Source of the DNA: Candidatus Babelota bacterium
Lineage (GTDB): Bacteria > Babelota > Babeliae > Babelales > Vermiphilaceae
DNA length: 64,000 nt
Reading direction: 5' to 3'
Assembly: GCA_029262575.1 (NCBI GenBank)
Contig: JAJCZC010000022.1
Coordinates: forward strand, 62,001-126,000
Notes under the pieces: generated by a model
The model's input: the letters and a program-made list of their open reading frames with translations, nothing else
What the model was told of the DNA's origin: nothing
The model's database searches: none
In this document: positions 17,407-24,616 of the stretch, piece after piece
How the letters are laid out: each line of letters begins with the position of its first letter
How positions within the stretch are numbered: position 1 is the first letter of the stretch
Position numbers and translations under genes: made by a program

Positions 17407-17670
17407 ATCTCTTATGCAAAAACCTCTACTAAGCATATTTTTCACTATACTCAAAAACAGAGCAAGGCATACTTACATCTACGCCAAGGATACGACGCAT
17501 CCAGCCGCTTAATAAATTAAATGGATTGATGAAGATTTGTCTTCAAAAAAACTGGCCCGCCAGTCATTTTACACCTGAAGCTTTAAAACTCTATTAAAAA
17601 CAAAGCTTATTCATAAATATGCATTCTTTGGATTGCTATGAAAAATGACTAATACCAGGAGAAAGAAATT
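17407..17670. other. Gene-free stretch with possible coding debris
   Basis: No intact gene. On the plus strand one frame reads GFAST-like debris ending WIDEDLSSKKLARQSFYT near 17525-17575, broken by stops on both sides. It could be the remains of a lost ORF. 17097-17280 also shows no gene; it holds the probable upstream region of the exported protein at 15927-17096. Confidence 0.3.
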
Positions 17671-17928
17671 TTATAAAAGCAACCTTTTTTGAACAAATGA
17701 CCTACCTGAGTGGGATTTGAGATATGCCTCAAAAGATACCGCTATAGGTTTTTCAGGAAAAGATGCATAGAATACTAAATTCCAAGACAAGTATTTTTTA
17801 GTAAAAGCTGATCCGCCCGCATTATACCTTGCTAACCTAGATTTTAAATCTTCTGTATAGCCAATATACAATTTTTCAGGATACTTTACTGATCTAACGA
17901 TATAAACAAAATGAAGCTTGAATGTCAT
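17671..17928 (-). CDS. GIY-YIG endonuclease domain protein (UPF0213-like)
   Basis: 85 residues from ATG 17928; the codon two positions upstream is TTG. The single GIY-YIG domain has FVYIV and LYIGYT for the two signature strands, R in LKSRL, an Asn-rich turn (RYNAGG), the catalytic Glu in SFEAYLKS and a terminal Lys cluster. Such short stand-alone nucleases are often spread between genomes and are often annotated as UvrC-like, but they are not repair proteins by evidence. The gene lies downstream of tRNA-Phe on the same strand, and a decayed copy lies on its other side, so the locus looks mobile. Confidence 0.8.
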   Translation of the reverse strand: MTFKLHFVYIVRSVKYPEKLYIGYTEDLKSRLARYNAGGSAFTKKYLSWNLVFYASFPEKPIAVSFEAYLKSHSGRSFVQKRLLL

Positions 17929-17953
17929 TCGCAAAACAATGAACTTCGCCGGA

Positions 17954-18046
17954 CAGTCTTCGCTATTTAATATTGTGGATTTCCTTTAGTACTGGCCGCG
18001 CCAGGCGTAGCTTGCCGAGTCTGAAGACCCGTATAAGCGAAGACTG
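17954..18046 (-). repeat. Structured spacer between tRNA-Phe and the GIY-YIG gene
   Basis: CAGTCTTCGCT (17954-17964) and AGCGAAGACTG (18036-18046) form an 11-bp inverted repeat. Its right arm overlaps the tRNA 3' CCA. Inside are smaller hairpins, CTGGC-CGC-GCCAG (17992-18004) and GTCTTCAGAC-like sequence. This stretch is richer in G+C than its surroundings. It could be a processed leader RNA or an integration scar at a tRNA end. Confidence 0.5.
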
Positions 18047-18119
18047 GTGCCGGGAGGCGGAATCGAACCACCGACGCTGAGCTCTTCAGGCTCACGCTCT
18101 ACCACTGAGCTACCCCGGC
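18045..18119 (-). tRNA. tRNA-Phe (GAA)
   Basis: 75 bases including an encoded CCA. The acceptor stem GCCGGGG pairs with TCCCGGC (one G-T pair), the D arm is GCTC-AGTGGTA-GAGC, the anticodon arm is TGAGC-CTGAAGA-GCTCA with anticodon GAA, and the T arm is GGTGG-TTCGATT-CCGCC. It is divergent from pheS, whose product charges this tRNA, 181 bases away. Confidence 0.95.
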
Positions 18120-18300
18120 CAACACTTAGATAAGATATGTATTTCAATAGTACTTATTCAAATGTTTTTGTCAATAGAATGAGCTCAATTTAATACAATT
18201 TTTTGTATTTTTATACCTGAAGGTGCATTCAATTGCTAAATACCCCAACTCTGCTAGGCTAAAAGGGATACGTTCTTAAATAAATCAGAATTAAATCTAA

Positions 18301-19347
18301 ATGTGGAATAAGCATATGTTAGATATCCAAGCAGAGATCAATCAACAGGAAAGAGCATTAAAAAAGGCGCTTTCTACAGCTCAAACTGAAGATGCCCTGG
18401 AAAAAGTGCGCATCAATTATTTAGGCAGAAACGGTCATATTGCAAATTTAATGAAATCACTCAAAAACCTATCTGTAGATCAAAAAAGAGAATTTGGGCC
18501 AAAGCTAAATGCCTTTAAACAGGCCGCCGAACAATCGCTTGCTGAAAAAAAACACGGGATCTTTAAATCACAATTACGAGCACAACACGAAGAAAATCGC
18601 AATTTTGATGTTACCGCCTATGAACCTAACCAAAAGTTTGGTAGCCTGCATATCTATACGCATATTATTGAGCAATTATCAAACATTTTTATGTCTATGG
18701 GATATGATATTGTTGATGGTCCAGAGTTAGAAACCGATTATTATAATTTTGAAGCACTAAACATCCCTGCAGATCACCCCGCTCGAGATCATCATGATAC
18801 CTTTTGGGTTTCAGACAATCTTTTATTACGCACACACACCTCACCAGTACAAATTCGCTCTATCGAAAACTCTGATCTACCCATTGCTGTTTTTGCACCC
18901 GGCCGCGTTTATCGCAACGAAGCTCTTGATGCATCACATGAATTTAATTTCATGCAAGGTGAATGCCTTTATATTGATAAAAAAATATCATTGAGTAACT
19001 TATTAGCCACAGCACAAGCATTCTTACAAGCATTTTTTGGCAAAGATGATCTTAAAATTCGGGTCCGCCCAGGTTTTTTCCCCTTTGTTGAACCTGGTCT
19101 TGAAATCGATGCATCATGTCCATTCTGCAGTAATGGATGCTCTACCTGCAAAAAAACTGGATGGATCGAATTACTTGGCGCTGGACTTGTACACCCAAAT
19201 GTTCTAAAATGCAGTGGAATCGATCCGGAAATCTACTCTGGGTTTGCGTTTGGTTTTGGTATCGAACGTTTAGCGATGATTAAATATGGCATAGATGATA
19301 TTCGTTTATTTCATAGCAGCAAAATTGAATTTCTTGATCAATTTTAA
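18301..19347 (+). CDS. pheS: Phenylalanine--tRNA ligase alpha subunit
   Basis: 348 residues. N-terminal coiled coil (about 1-90), then the class II catalytic core: GPELETDYYNFEALNIP with RDHHDTFW, RTHTSPVQIRS, motif 2 GRVYRNEALDASHEFNFMQG, and motif 3 FGFGIERLAMIKYGIDDIR. A Cys cluster CPFCSNGCSTCKKTGW suggests a zinc knuckle, as in many PheS proteins. The usual partner pheT is not next to it; galU follows after 21 bases, so pheT must be elsewhere. ATG 18301 is used; ATG 18316 is an alternative and neither has a strong ribosome-binding site. Confidence 0.93.
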   Translation: MWNKHMLDIQAEINQQERALKKALSTAQTEDALEKVRINYLGRNGHIANLMKSLKNLSVDQKREFGPKLNAFKQAAEQSLAEKKHGIFKSQLRAQHEENRNFDVTAYEPNQKFGSLHIYTHIIEQLSNIFMSMGYDIVDGPELETDYYNFEALNIPADHPARDHHDTFWVSDNLLLRTHTSPVQIRSIENSDLPIAVFAPGRVYRNEALDASHEFNFMQGECLYIDKKISLSNLLATAQAFLQAFFGKDDLKIRVRPGFFPFVEPGLEIDASCPFCSNGCSTCKKTGWIELLGAGLVHPNVLKCSGIDPEIYSGFAFGFGIERLAMIKYGIDDIRLFHSSKIEFLDQF

Positions 19348-19368
19348 CTACGCGTCCAAAGGGAACTG

Positions 19369-20286
19369 ATGGATATAACCAAAGCAATAATACCTGCCGC
19401 AGGGCTAGGTACTCGTTTTCTACCCTATACAAAAGCAGTTCCAAAAGAAATGCTTCCTCTTTTGAATAAGCCTGCATTACAATACATAATTGAAGAGGGC
19501 CTTGCTTCAGATATTAAGCAGTTTTATATTATTACAAGTCGTGGTAAACATGCCATTGAAGACTACTTTGATACCAATCCATGTCTTGAGCAAATGCTAA
19601 AAGATCGTAATAAAGAATCATCTATCGCTAGTATCAATAAAATTACTCGCAATGCTCAATTTACCTACATTCGTCAATCAGAACCCCAGGGATTAGGACA
19701 CGCCATTTCACTTGCTCGTCACACTATTGGCAAAGAATATTTTGGTGTATTTTTACCCGATGATATTATTGCAGGCAAGCAAGCTGGATTAGCTCAATTA
19801 ATGCGCATTGCACGCCAAGAAAAGGCCAGTGTTATTGCAGTGCAAGAAGTGCCACAAGATTGCGTTTCATCCTATGGTGTTATTGCGGTTAAAAAACAAA
19901 TCACACCAAATCTTTTTCAAGTTAGCCACTTAGTTGAAAAACCTGATAAAAAAGATGCACCATCTAACTTGGCAATTATCGGTAGATATGTGCTATCACA
20001 TAAAATTTTCCCTGCAATAGATGACATAAGCTCTTATGCAACTGATGAAATTCAGCTTACGGACGGCATTTCCCAAATGATGAAACATAATGAAAAGGTT
20101 TTTGCCTATAAAATACAAGGCACCCGTTATGATATTGGTAATCCAATTGGATGGCTTAAAGCAACTATAGGATTTGCAATGCAAGACCCTAATTATGCTC
20201 CACACATTCGACAATACATCAGTGAGCTAGATACTATGCAATCATTTATGTATGACAACACCAAAAACATTGTTCACAATGTTTAG
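19369..20286 (+). CDS. galU: UTP--glucose-1-phosphate uridylyltransferase
   Basis: 305 residues, makes UDP-glucose for envelope polysaccharides. The N-terminus has the nucleotidyltransferase signature IIPAAGLGTRFLPYTKAVPK and EMLPLLNKPALQYIIEE; then FGVFLPDDII with the metal-binding aspartates, VEKPDKKDAPSNLAIIGRYV and GTRYDIGNPIGWLKA. Length is normal. AAAGGGAACTG precedes the ATG. Its stop abuts the stop of the convergent gene with no base between, and no terminator is visible there, so the two transcripts probably overlap. Confidence 0.93.
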   Translation: MDITKAIIPAAGLGTRFLPYTKAVPKEMLPLLNKPALQYIIEEGLASDIKQFYIITSRGKHAIEDYFDTNPCLEQMLKDRNKESSIASINKITRNAQFTYIRQSEPQGLGHAISLARHTIGKEYFGVFLPDDIIAGKQAGLAQLMRIARQEKASVIAVQEVPQDCVSSYGVIAVKKQITPNLFQVSHLVEKPDKKDAPSNLAIIGRYVLSHKIFPAIDDISSYATDEIQLTDGISQMMKHNEKVFAYKIQGTRYDIGNPIGWLKATIGFAMQDPNYAPHIRQYISELDTMQSFMYDNTKNIVHNV

Positions 20287-21477
20287 CTATTTAATAAGTT
20301 TTGCACCTGTATAAAGGAAAGCGCTTATAGCTGAAACATTGAGTATGAATTGAACAACGCGATAAGCTTTATAGGAAAACGAACGTTGTCCACCAGCCTC
20401 AACCCTACCTGCACACGTATCAAACAATTCTTGTATATGATTGGGTGATAAGTAGTTCCCTTTAACGCTGACATATTGCAGGGCTCTGGGTATATGCTCC
20501 GCTGATTTGAGATCATTATTATCTAATATTAAATGCCTTAACTGGTTATCAGAACGCGTTAATACGTCGTCTAATAGCTCTAGACTCTCATTACGCAAAT
20601 AATTATTACTCATATTTGCATGAGTTACTTGATTAAATTTTTCTACTAAAGTCATGCCAGTCAAAGATGAGAGCGCATGATTACTCAGATTTAGAGAAAA
20701 CTTTAGATAAGCAATATCATAAAACATGGCATTTTTACGAGGTTTTTCCTGTTTCTTATAATCATATACCGAAGTTGAATAGTTCTTTAATGCCGAGGTT
20801 GATTGACGACCTTGATCATTACGATGCTTAAAAAAATAACTTTCACACATATCTAAGATATAACCTAATCGAGGGTCCAACCAGGTTACTTGATATCTAT
20901 CTGCATAACAACCCTTACCTTCAGCAAAGAGATGTGTCGCATTTATAAGCATTTTGGATTTATTGATCAACTTTTCATTAACAATAAAAGGAGCATTTGG
21001 CGCAAAATCATCTTTGTTAACCAAGCCTCTATTAAAAGCGCATATGGCGAGAGCATAAGCAACATTCCCTTTAACCTCAAGGTAATCAGCTAAATCAATC
21101 ACCTGATATAAAAAATCTTTAGTGCAATTTCTGAGTATGCACGACCTAATCAAGCTACGTATTCGATTGTTATTAAATGCCTCACGAGGGTTTTGAGCAG
21201 TTTTTTCGAGAATTTTTTTTAAAAATTGAACGACATCTTTATCAAAATTAATAGGAATATCTTGAGCACCCGAAACATCTTGCGCAACATTGCTTAACGT
21301 ACCAGATTGCCGCCAAATAGGTTTTGAAAATGTAATCTCTTGCCCACCATTTAATGAAAGAGTTATGTCTTTGTTTTGTGATTGGCTCGTCGAGGCTGCA
21401 TGCAAACAGATAGCATGCAACATAACTGTGCAAAAATATATCTTTCGATTTGACAATATGCCTACAAACTCTAACAT
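20287..21477 (-). CDS. Exported Skp1/BTB-like protein with leucine-rich repeats and C-terminal membrane helix
   Basis: 396 residues from ATG 21477, chosen for GGTGG just upstream (the frame opens at a GTG four codons earlier). A signal-like hydrophobic stretch ends near CLHAAS. Residues about 37-150 resemble Skp1/POZ: DITLSLNGGQEITFSKPIWR with QSGTLSNVA, DIPINFDKDVVQFLKKILEK, and LYQVIDLADYLEVKGNVAYA, matching the order and spacing of eukaryotic Skp1 (LxLANYLDIKGLL). Residues about 275-350 have leucine-rich repeat spacing (LRHLILDNNDLKSAEHIP, LQYVSVKGNYLS). A helix near the C-terminus (VVQFILNVSAISAFLYTGAK) may anchor it. Skp1 is the adaptor of SCF ubiquitin ligases, so a host-ubiquitin role is a reasonable inference. 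Confidence 0.75.
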   Translation of the reverse strand: MLEFVGILSNRKIYFCTVMLHAICLHAASTSQSQNKDITLSLNGGQEITFSKPIWRQSGTLSNVAQDVSGAQDIPINFDKDVVQFLKKILEKTAQNPREAFNNNRIRSLIRSCILRNCTKDFLYQVIDLADYLEVKGNVAYALAICAFNRGLVNKDDFAPNAPFIVNEKLINKSKMLINATHLFAEGKGCYADRYQVTWLDPRLGYILDMCESYFFKHRNDQGRQSTSALKNYSTSVYDYKKQEKPRKNAMFYDIAYLKFSLNLSNHALSSLTGMTLVEKFNQVTHANMSNNYLRNESLELLDDVLTRSDNQLRHLILDNNDLKSAEHIPRALQYVSVKGNYLSPNHIQELFDTCAGRVEAGGQRSFSYKAYRVVQFILNVSAISAFLYTGAKLIK

Positions 21478-21526
21478 TGATACCACCACATGTATAAATA
21501 ATCACTCATTTTTACTCGTTATATAT

Positions 21527-21988
21527 ATGAAGTTTAACACCTACTTGTCACTTTTCCTATTAATCAGCTTTATATTATTGAATGCACAAAAGCCTGAAAA
21601 TATAATAAGCAACTTTTTACGTTTAAAAAATCAACAGCAAAAACTAAAGGTAGAATTAAAAAATGATATTTCCAACGCACGTTGCAACCTAAAACTAGAA
21701 AAAATTAAGCTTAAAGACGCTTACCATCAAACAATTGCTTTGCACCGATCATGCTTTGCATATTTTACAATGTTCACTTTGCTCTTTTTGAATACTCCGT
21801 TTATGCATATTAAAACAGCACAACGCAAACAACTACAGATAGCCAGTGGCTCAATTGCATCGGTATTTGCTTTTTCAAGCCTCGCCACTTATTTGGCAAT
21901 TCATATGGGCCAACAGAATACAACAAAGAAATTAACGCAAACAACACAAGCATATAATGATATTATCATTAGGAGTACCACATCATGA
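21527..21988 (+). CDS. Exported membrane protein with coiled coil, unknown
   Basis: 153 residues from ATG 21527; the frame is open upstream but lies inside the opposite gene. The product has a signal peptide (MKFNTYLSLFLLISFILLNA), a Lys-rich coiled coil (about 25-70) and two hydrophobic segments (about 78-95 and 106-128). Its stop overlaps the start of the next gene (ATGA 21985-21988). The two products have the same plan and are likely to work together or derive from one duplication. Only 49 bases separate it from the divergent Skp1-like gene, so the promoters overlap. Confidence 0.65.
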   Translation: MKFNTYLSLFLLISFILLNAQKPENIISNFLRLKNQQQKLKVELKNDISNARCNLKLEKIKLKDAYHQTIALHRSCFAYFTMFTLLFLNTPFMHIKTAQRKQLQIASGSIASVFAFSSLATYLAIHMGQQNTTKKLTQTTQAYNDIIIRSTTS

Positions 21989-22506
21989 TAAAAAGACTAC
22001 AGCTATTAACATTATCACTATTTTGTACGTTCCTTCTCTATTCGAACAAGCAAGCTGAATTCCTTATAGAACAGCTCATATCAGATTGCAACATAAAAAT
22101 CAGATGCGGCAGAGCAAAACTTAATTATAAGAAAATGCACGCCAAAAAGAAAAAACTGTACATAACAAAAGAGTATAAAGACAAAATTAAATCAGCCCAA
22201 GCAGGCTATATTGCAGCGGGTGGTTGCGCAGTGATTTTTCTTGGTGCGGCAACCGCGTTTGCTTTAAACATTAATAATATAGAAGAACTCAATAAGGTTA
22301 CGGGCCTAGCAAGTTTTATTGGCCTGACACTTTTTTCAGTACCAGCTGCCTACAATAAATATAAAGAATATCAAGGCTTGATTAAACAAAAAAGTTTAGA
22401 ACTCAAGTTAGTTGATCAACGCATTACATACTATAAATCAAAAATAGACATGGTCGAAAAACAACTCAAAATACTTTTAGGTAAAAACGTTACCGATCAA
22501 AAGTAA
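21985..22506 (+). CDS. Exported membrane protein with coiled coils, unknown (partner of the upstream gene)
   Basis: 173 residues, coupled to the previous gene by a four-base overlap. Signal peptide (MIKRLQLLTLSLFCTFLLYS), a Lys-rich segment (KKMHAKKKKLYITKEYKDKI), two hydrophobic helices (about 72-95 and 106-125) and a C-terminal coiled coil (ELKLVDQRITYYKSKIDMVE). Same domain order as its neighbour with little sequence identity. No known family. A terminator follows directly, so the pair is a two-gene unit. Confidence 0.65.
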   Translation: MIKRLQLLTLSLFCTFLLYSNKQAEFLIEQLISDCNIKIRCGRAKLNYKKMHAKKKKLYITKEYKDKIKSAQAGYIAAGGCAVIFLGAATAFALNINNIEELNKVTGLASFIGLTLFSVPAAYNKYKEYQGLIKQKSLELKLVDQRITYYKSKIDMVEKQLKILLGKNVTDQK

Positions 22507-22516
22507 AATCCTATAC

Positions 22517-22543
22517 AAAAACAGTTTAGAATCCACTGTTTTT
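22517..22543 (+). terminator. Intrinsic terminator after the membrane-protein pair
   Basis: AAAAACAGT / ACTGTTTTT arms around TTAGAATCC. Confidence 0.8.
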
Positions 22544-22645
22544 CATTCATTTAAACTTTAATATTGCAGATAGAATAATAAATAGCGTATGTTGAGAGTG
22601 TAATAGTTCAATTGAACTTATTAACAGGTTTTAAAGGATTGTGAT

Positions 22646-22846
22646 ATGTTAAAAAAAATATGCATTTTATTTCTTACTATAGGCTTTATTGCCCATGGAT
22701 GCCCAATGGGACTCGGTAAGAATTATCAGGACAAACCCCCCTTTTTTCACCCAACTTTTTACATCCATAAAAAATTTGAACAAAAAAAATGGTTTCCTAT
22801 GAGCTGCAAAGCACATAATAAAAATCCTTCAAGGAAAATCTCATGA
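22646..22846 (+). CDS. Small secreted protein, unknown
   Basis: 66 residues with an AAAGGA ribosome-binding site nine bases upstream. It starts with a short signal peptide (MLKKICILFLTIGFIAHG); the Cys after it (HGCPMG) might be a lipoprotein Cys but the lipobox is poor. The mature part is about 45 residues, aromatic and basic (PPFFHPTFYIHKKFEQKKW). The stop overlaps the next start (ATGA 22843-22846), so the two are coupled. No family recognised. Confidence 0.55.
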   Translation: MLKKICILFLTIGFIAHGCPMGLGKNYQDKPPFFHPTFYIHKKFEQKKWFPMSCKAHNKNPSRKIS

Positions 22847-23157
22847 AAAAAATTATTTACTTAATGATTATTCATTGCACAATTTTTTCCGCACCTGAAT
22901 GCATGGATAATAGTTATCATCTAACAAAACGATGTGATACAAAAGATTATCATCACGTTATATGTCATTGCCCATGCGAAAAACAATACAAGATTCTGGC
23001 CAAACAAGGCCAATGTATGAAATGCAAGCACTTTCGGGATCCAAGCACATCAACTATCTTGATAGAAAAAGGTGCAATACAATGCCCCATTCAAGTAGCA
23101 AGGAATATTTCCAAATGCCAATGGTATCCAAAAAAATTATTCAAATGCAAAGGTTAA
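22843..23157 (+). CDS. Small Cys-rich secreted protein, unknown
   Basis: 104 residues, coupled to the previous ORF. Signal peptide MKKIIYLMIIHCTIFSA, then a mature chain with about eleven cysteines in CxC, CxxC and spaced pairs (CHCPCEKQYKILAKQGQCMK, CKHFRDP, QCPIQVARNISKCQW). The pairs could bind metal or form disulfides, which in an exported protein favours disulfides. No family recognised. With its partner it forms the second coupled pair of exported ORFs in this island. Confidence 0.6.
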   Translation: MKKIIYLMIIHCTIFSAPECMDNSYHLTKRCDTKDYHHVICHCPCEKQYKILAKQGQCMKCKHFRDPSTSTILIEKGAIQCPIQVARNISKCQWYPKKLFKCKG

Positions 23158-23177
23158 CCACTCACTCCTTTAAAAAC

Positions 23178-23210
23178 GGTAGGATCCTTTTTCCCTCAAA
23201 GGATCCTACC
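23178..23210 (+). terminator. 13-bp hairpin, probable terminator
   Basis: GGTAGGATCCTTT (23178-23190) and AAAGGATCCTACC (23198-23210), loop TTCCCTC. The following T run is short (ACCTTTTG). Confidence 0.65.
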
Positions 23211-23335
23211 ACCTTTTGAACAAAACCTTGCAATTCGCTCAATTCAATTAGTAATATATAATTAAATAGGGGCTCTACATAACAAAATAAAGCATCACAA
23301 GAATTTGACTCATTGTAAAAGATGCCGGAGGCTAT

Positions 23336-24220
23336 ATGAACATAAAAAACATCTTTTGCATGTTTATTGCATGCACTACTCATGGTTATAAACAACCGTA
23401 TATACCTCTTTTTGGCACCGTAAAATTGGGAAGTAAAAAATTAACTCATCAACTACTCAAATGTGAAAAGGTTAACCCTAATCAATCTGATGAATTTGGT
23501 AACTCTCCATTGCACTATGCCGTCCATATCGAAAGCAAAGAGGTCAGTAATGATCTGCTGGCATTCAATGCCAATGCAAATACGCCAAACAACAAAGGCA
23601 AAACCCCGCTGCACATTGCAGCTCAACAAAATAATGATTATTTAGTACGACGACTAATGATCTATGGTGCAAACCCAAATTATACAGATCACAGTGGAAA
23701 CACGCCTTTGCATATCGCAGCAAAACAAAATCACAAATTAAACTCATACCGCATTATCTGTGATCTGCTTGCCCACGGAGCAAATCCATCCCTTAAGAAT
23801 AAGATGAACAACACACCTTTGATGCTTGCACAAAATATATACACAATAAATAATAGGATGTATAAAGCATATAAACAACGCAAAAATGCACAAAGGATCG
23901 TGTGCCTTCTGCAACAAGAGCAAAAACAAACAAAAAAGAGCTCCGCACTTGATAAACAATTTATAAAAACGGCAAAATCAACACATGTAGATCATATGAA
24001 AGATCTGCTTCAATGCCCTGCAATCAACGTTAATCAACAAATTGGCAAACATAAGCGCACCGCCTTGATGTATGCTGCACGCAATAATAGGACTGCAATG
24101 GTTAGCTATTTCATCAATAACACCAACATTGATAAAACACTCAAAGATGCACATGGAAACACCGCCTTTGATTACACCAAAAAAAGCAATAAACAAATCC
24201 GCGAAATGCTACAGATATAA
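23336..24220 (+). CDS. Exported ankyrin-repeat protein
   Basis: 294 residues; GCCGGAGGC lies just upstream of the ATG. A short hydrophobic start (MNIKNIFCMFIACTTHG) is probably a signal peptide, though a weak one. At least five ankyrin repeats follow: DEFGNSPLHYAVHIESKEVS, NNKGKTPLHIAAQQNNDYLV, DHSGNTPLHIAAKQNHKLN, KMNNTPLMLAQNI, and near the end KRTALMYAARNNRTAMVSYF with DAHGNTAFDYTKK. Ankyrin stacks bind proteins and are common in effectors of intracellular bacteria. It sits in a run of exported ORFs, which supports secretion. The target is unknown. Confidence 0.85.
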   Translation: MNIKNIFCMFIACTTHGYKQPYIPLFGTVKLGSKKLTHQLLKCEKVNPNQSDEFGNSPLHYAVHIESKEVSNDLLAFNANANTPNNKGKTPLHIAAQQNNDYLVRRLMIYGANPNYTDHSGNTPLHIAAKQNHKLNSYRIICDLLAHGANPSLKNKMNNTPLMLAQNIYTINNRMYKAYKQRKNAQRIVCLLQQEQKQTKKSSALDKQFIKTAKSTHVDHMKDLLQCPAINVNQQIGKHKRTALMYAARNNRTAMVSYFINNTNIDKTLKDAHGNTAFDYTKKSNKQIREMLQI

Positions 24221-24487
24221 CTATTTGGCCTGTATCTTGTGTATTAATGGCCCTAGGCATAATGCAACACAAAGCAAGCATACACTACCACAACTAAAGC
24301 ACGTTGTTTTTAAACAAGAATCATCATCACGTTCGTATGGATCATTTTTCCCCTCATAATAATCCTCCCACATCTCCGTTTTGTTTTCATCCTGGTATGA
24401 TGATGCACGTGAAGCCCTCTTTTGCAGCTGACTTTTGGTTGGCAAAATTAACTGGGATACAACCAATAAACACAAAACTCTTTTCAT
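24221..24487 (-). CDS. Small exported protein with C-terminal membrane helix, unknown
   Basis: 88 residues from ATG 24487, chosen because AAGGGCGAAGG precedes it and MKRVLCLLVVSQLILPTKS is a signal peptide; the frame is open 13 codons further upstream. The middle is polar and acidic (EMWEDYYEGKNDPYERDDD). The end is a Cys-rich hydrophobic helix (CFSCGSVCLLCVALCLGPLI) that may anchor it. It is convergent with and touches the ankyrin gene. No family recognised. Confidence 0.55.
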   Translation of the reverse strand: MKRVLCLLVVSQLILPTKSQLQKRASRASSYQDENKTEMWEDYYEGKNDPYERDDDSCLKTTCFSCGSVCLLCVALCLGPLIHKIQAK

Positions 24488-24550
24488 ACCTTCGCCCTTT
24501 TTTATTTTAGTATGATTCTTCATCATGACCTTTAAAATACACTATAATAA

Positions 24551-24578
24551 TTGCAAAAGCATGCATTTTCTATATACT
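24551..24578 (+). promoter_or_regulatory. Predicted promoter of the coiled-coil gene
   Basis: TTGCAA (24551-24556), 16-base spacer, TATACT (24573-24578), 39 bases before the ATG. Confidence 0.45.
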
Positions 24579-24616
24579 GCACTGGAGCCACATAACATAA
24601 AACAATAAAGGAAAAC

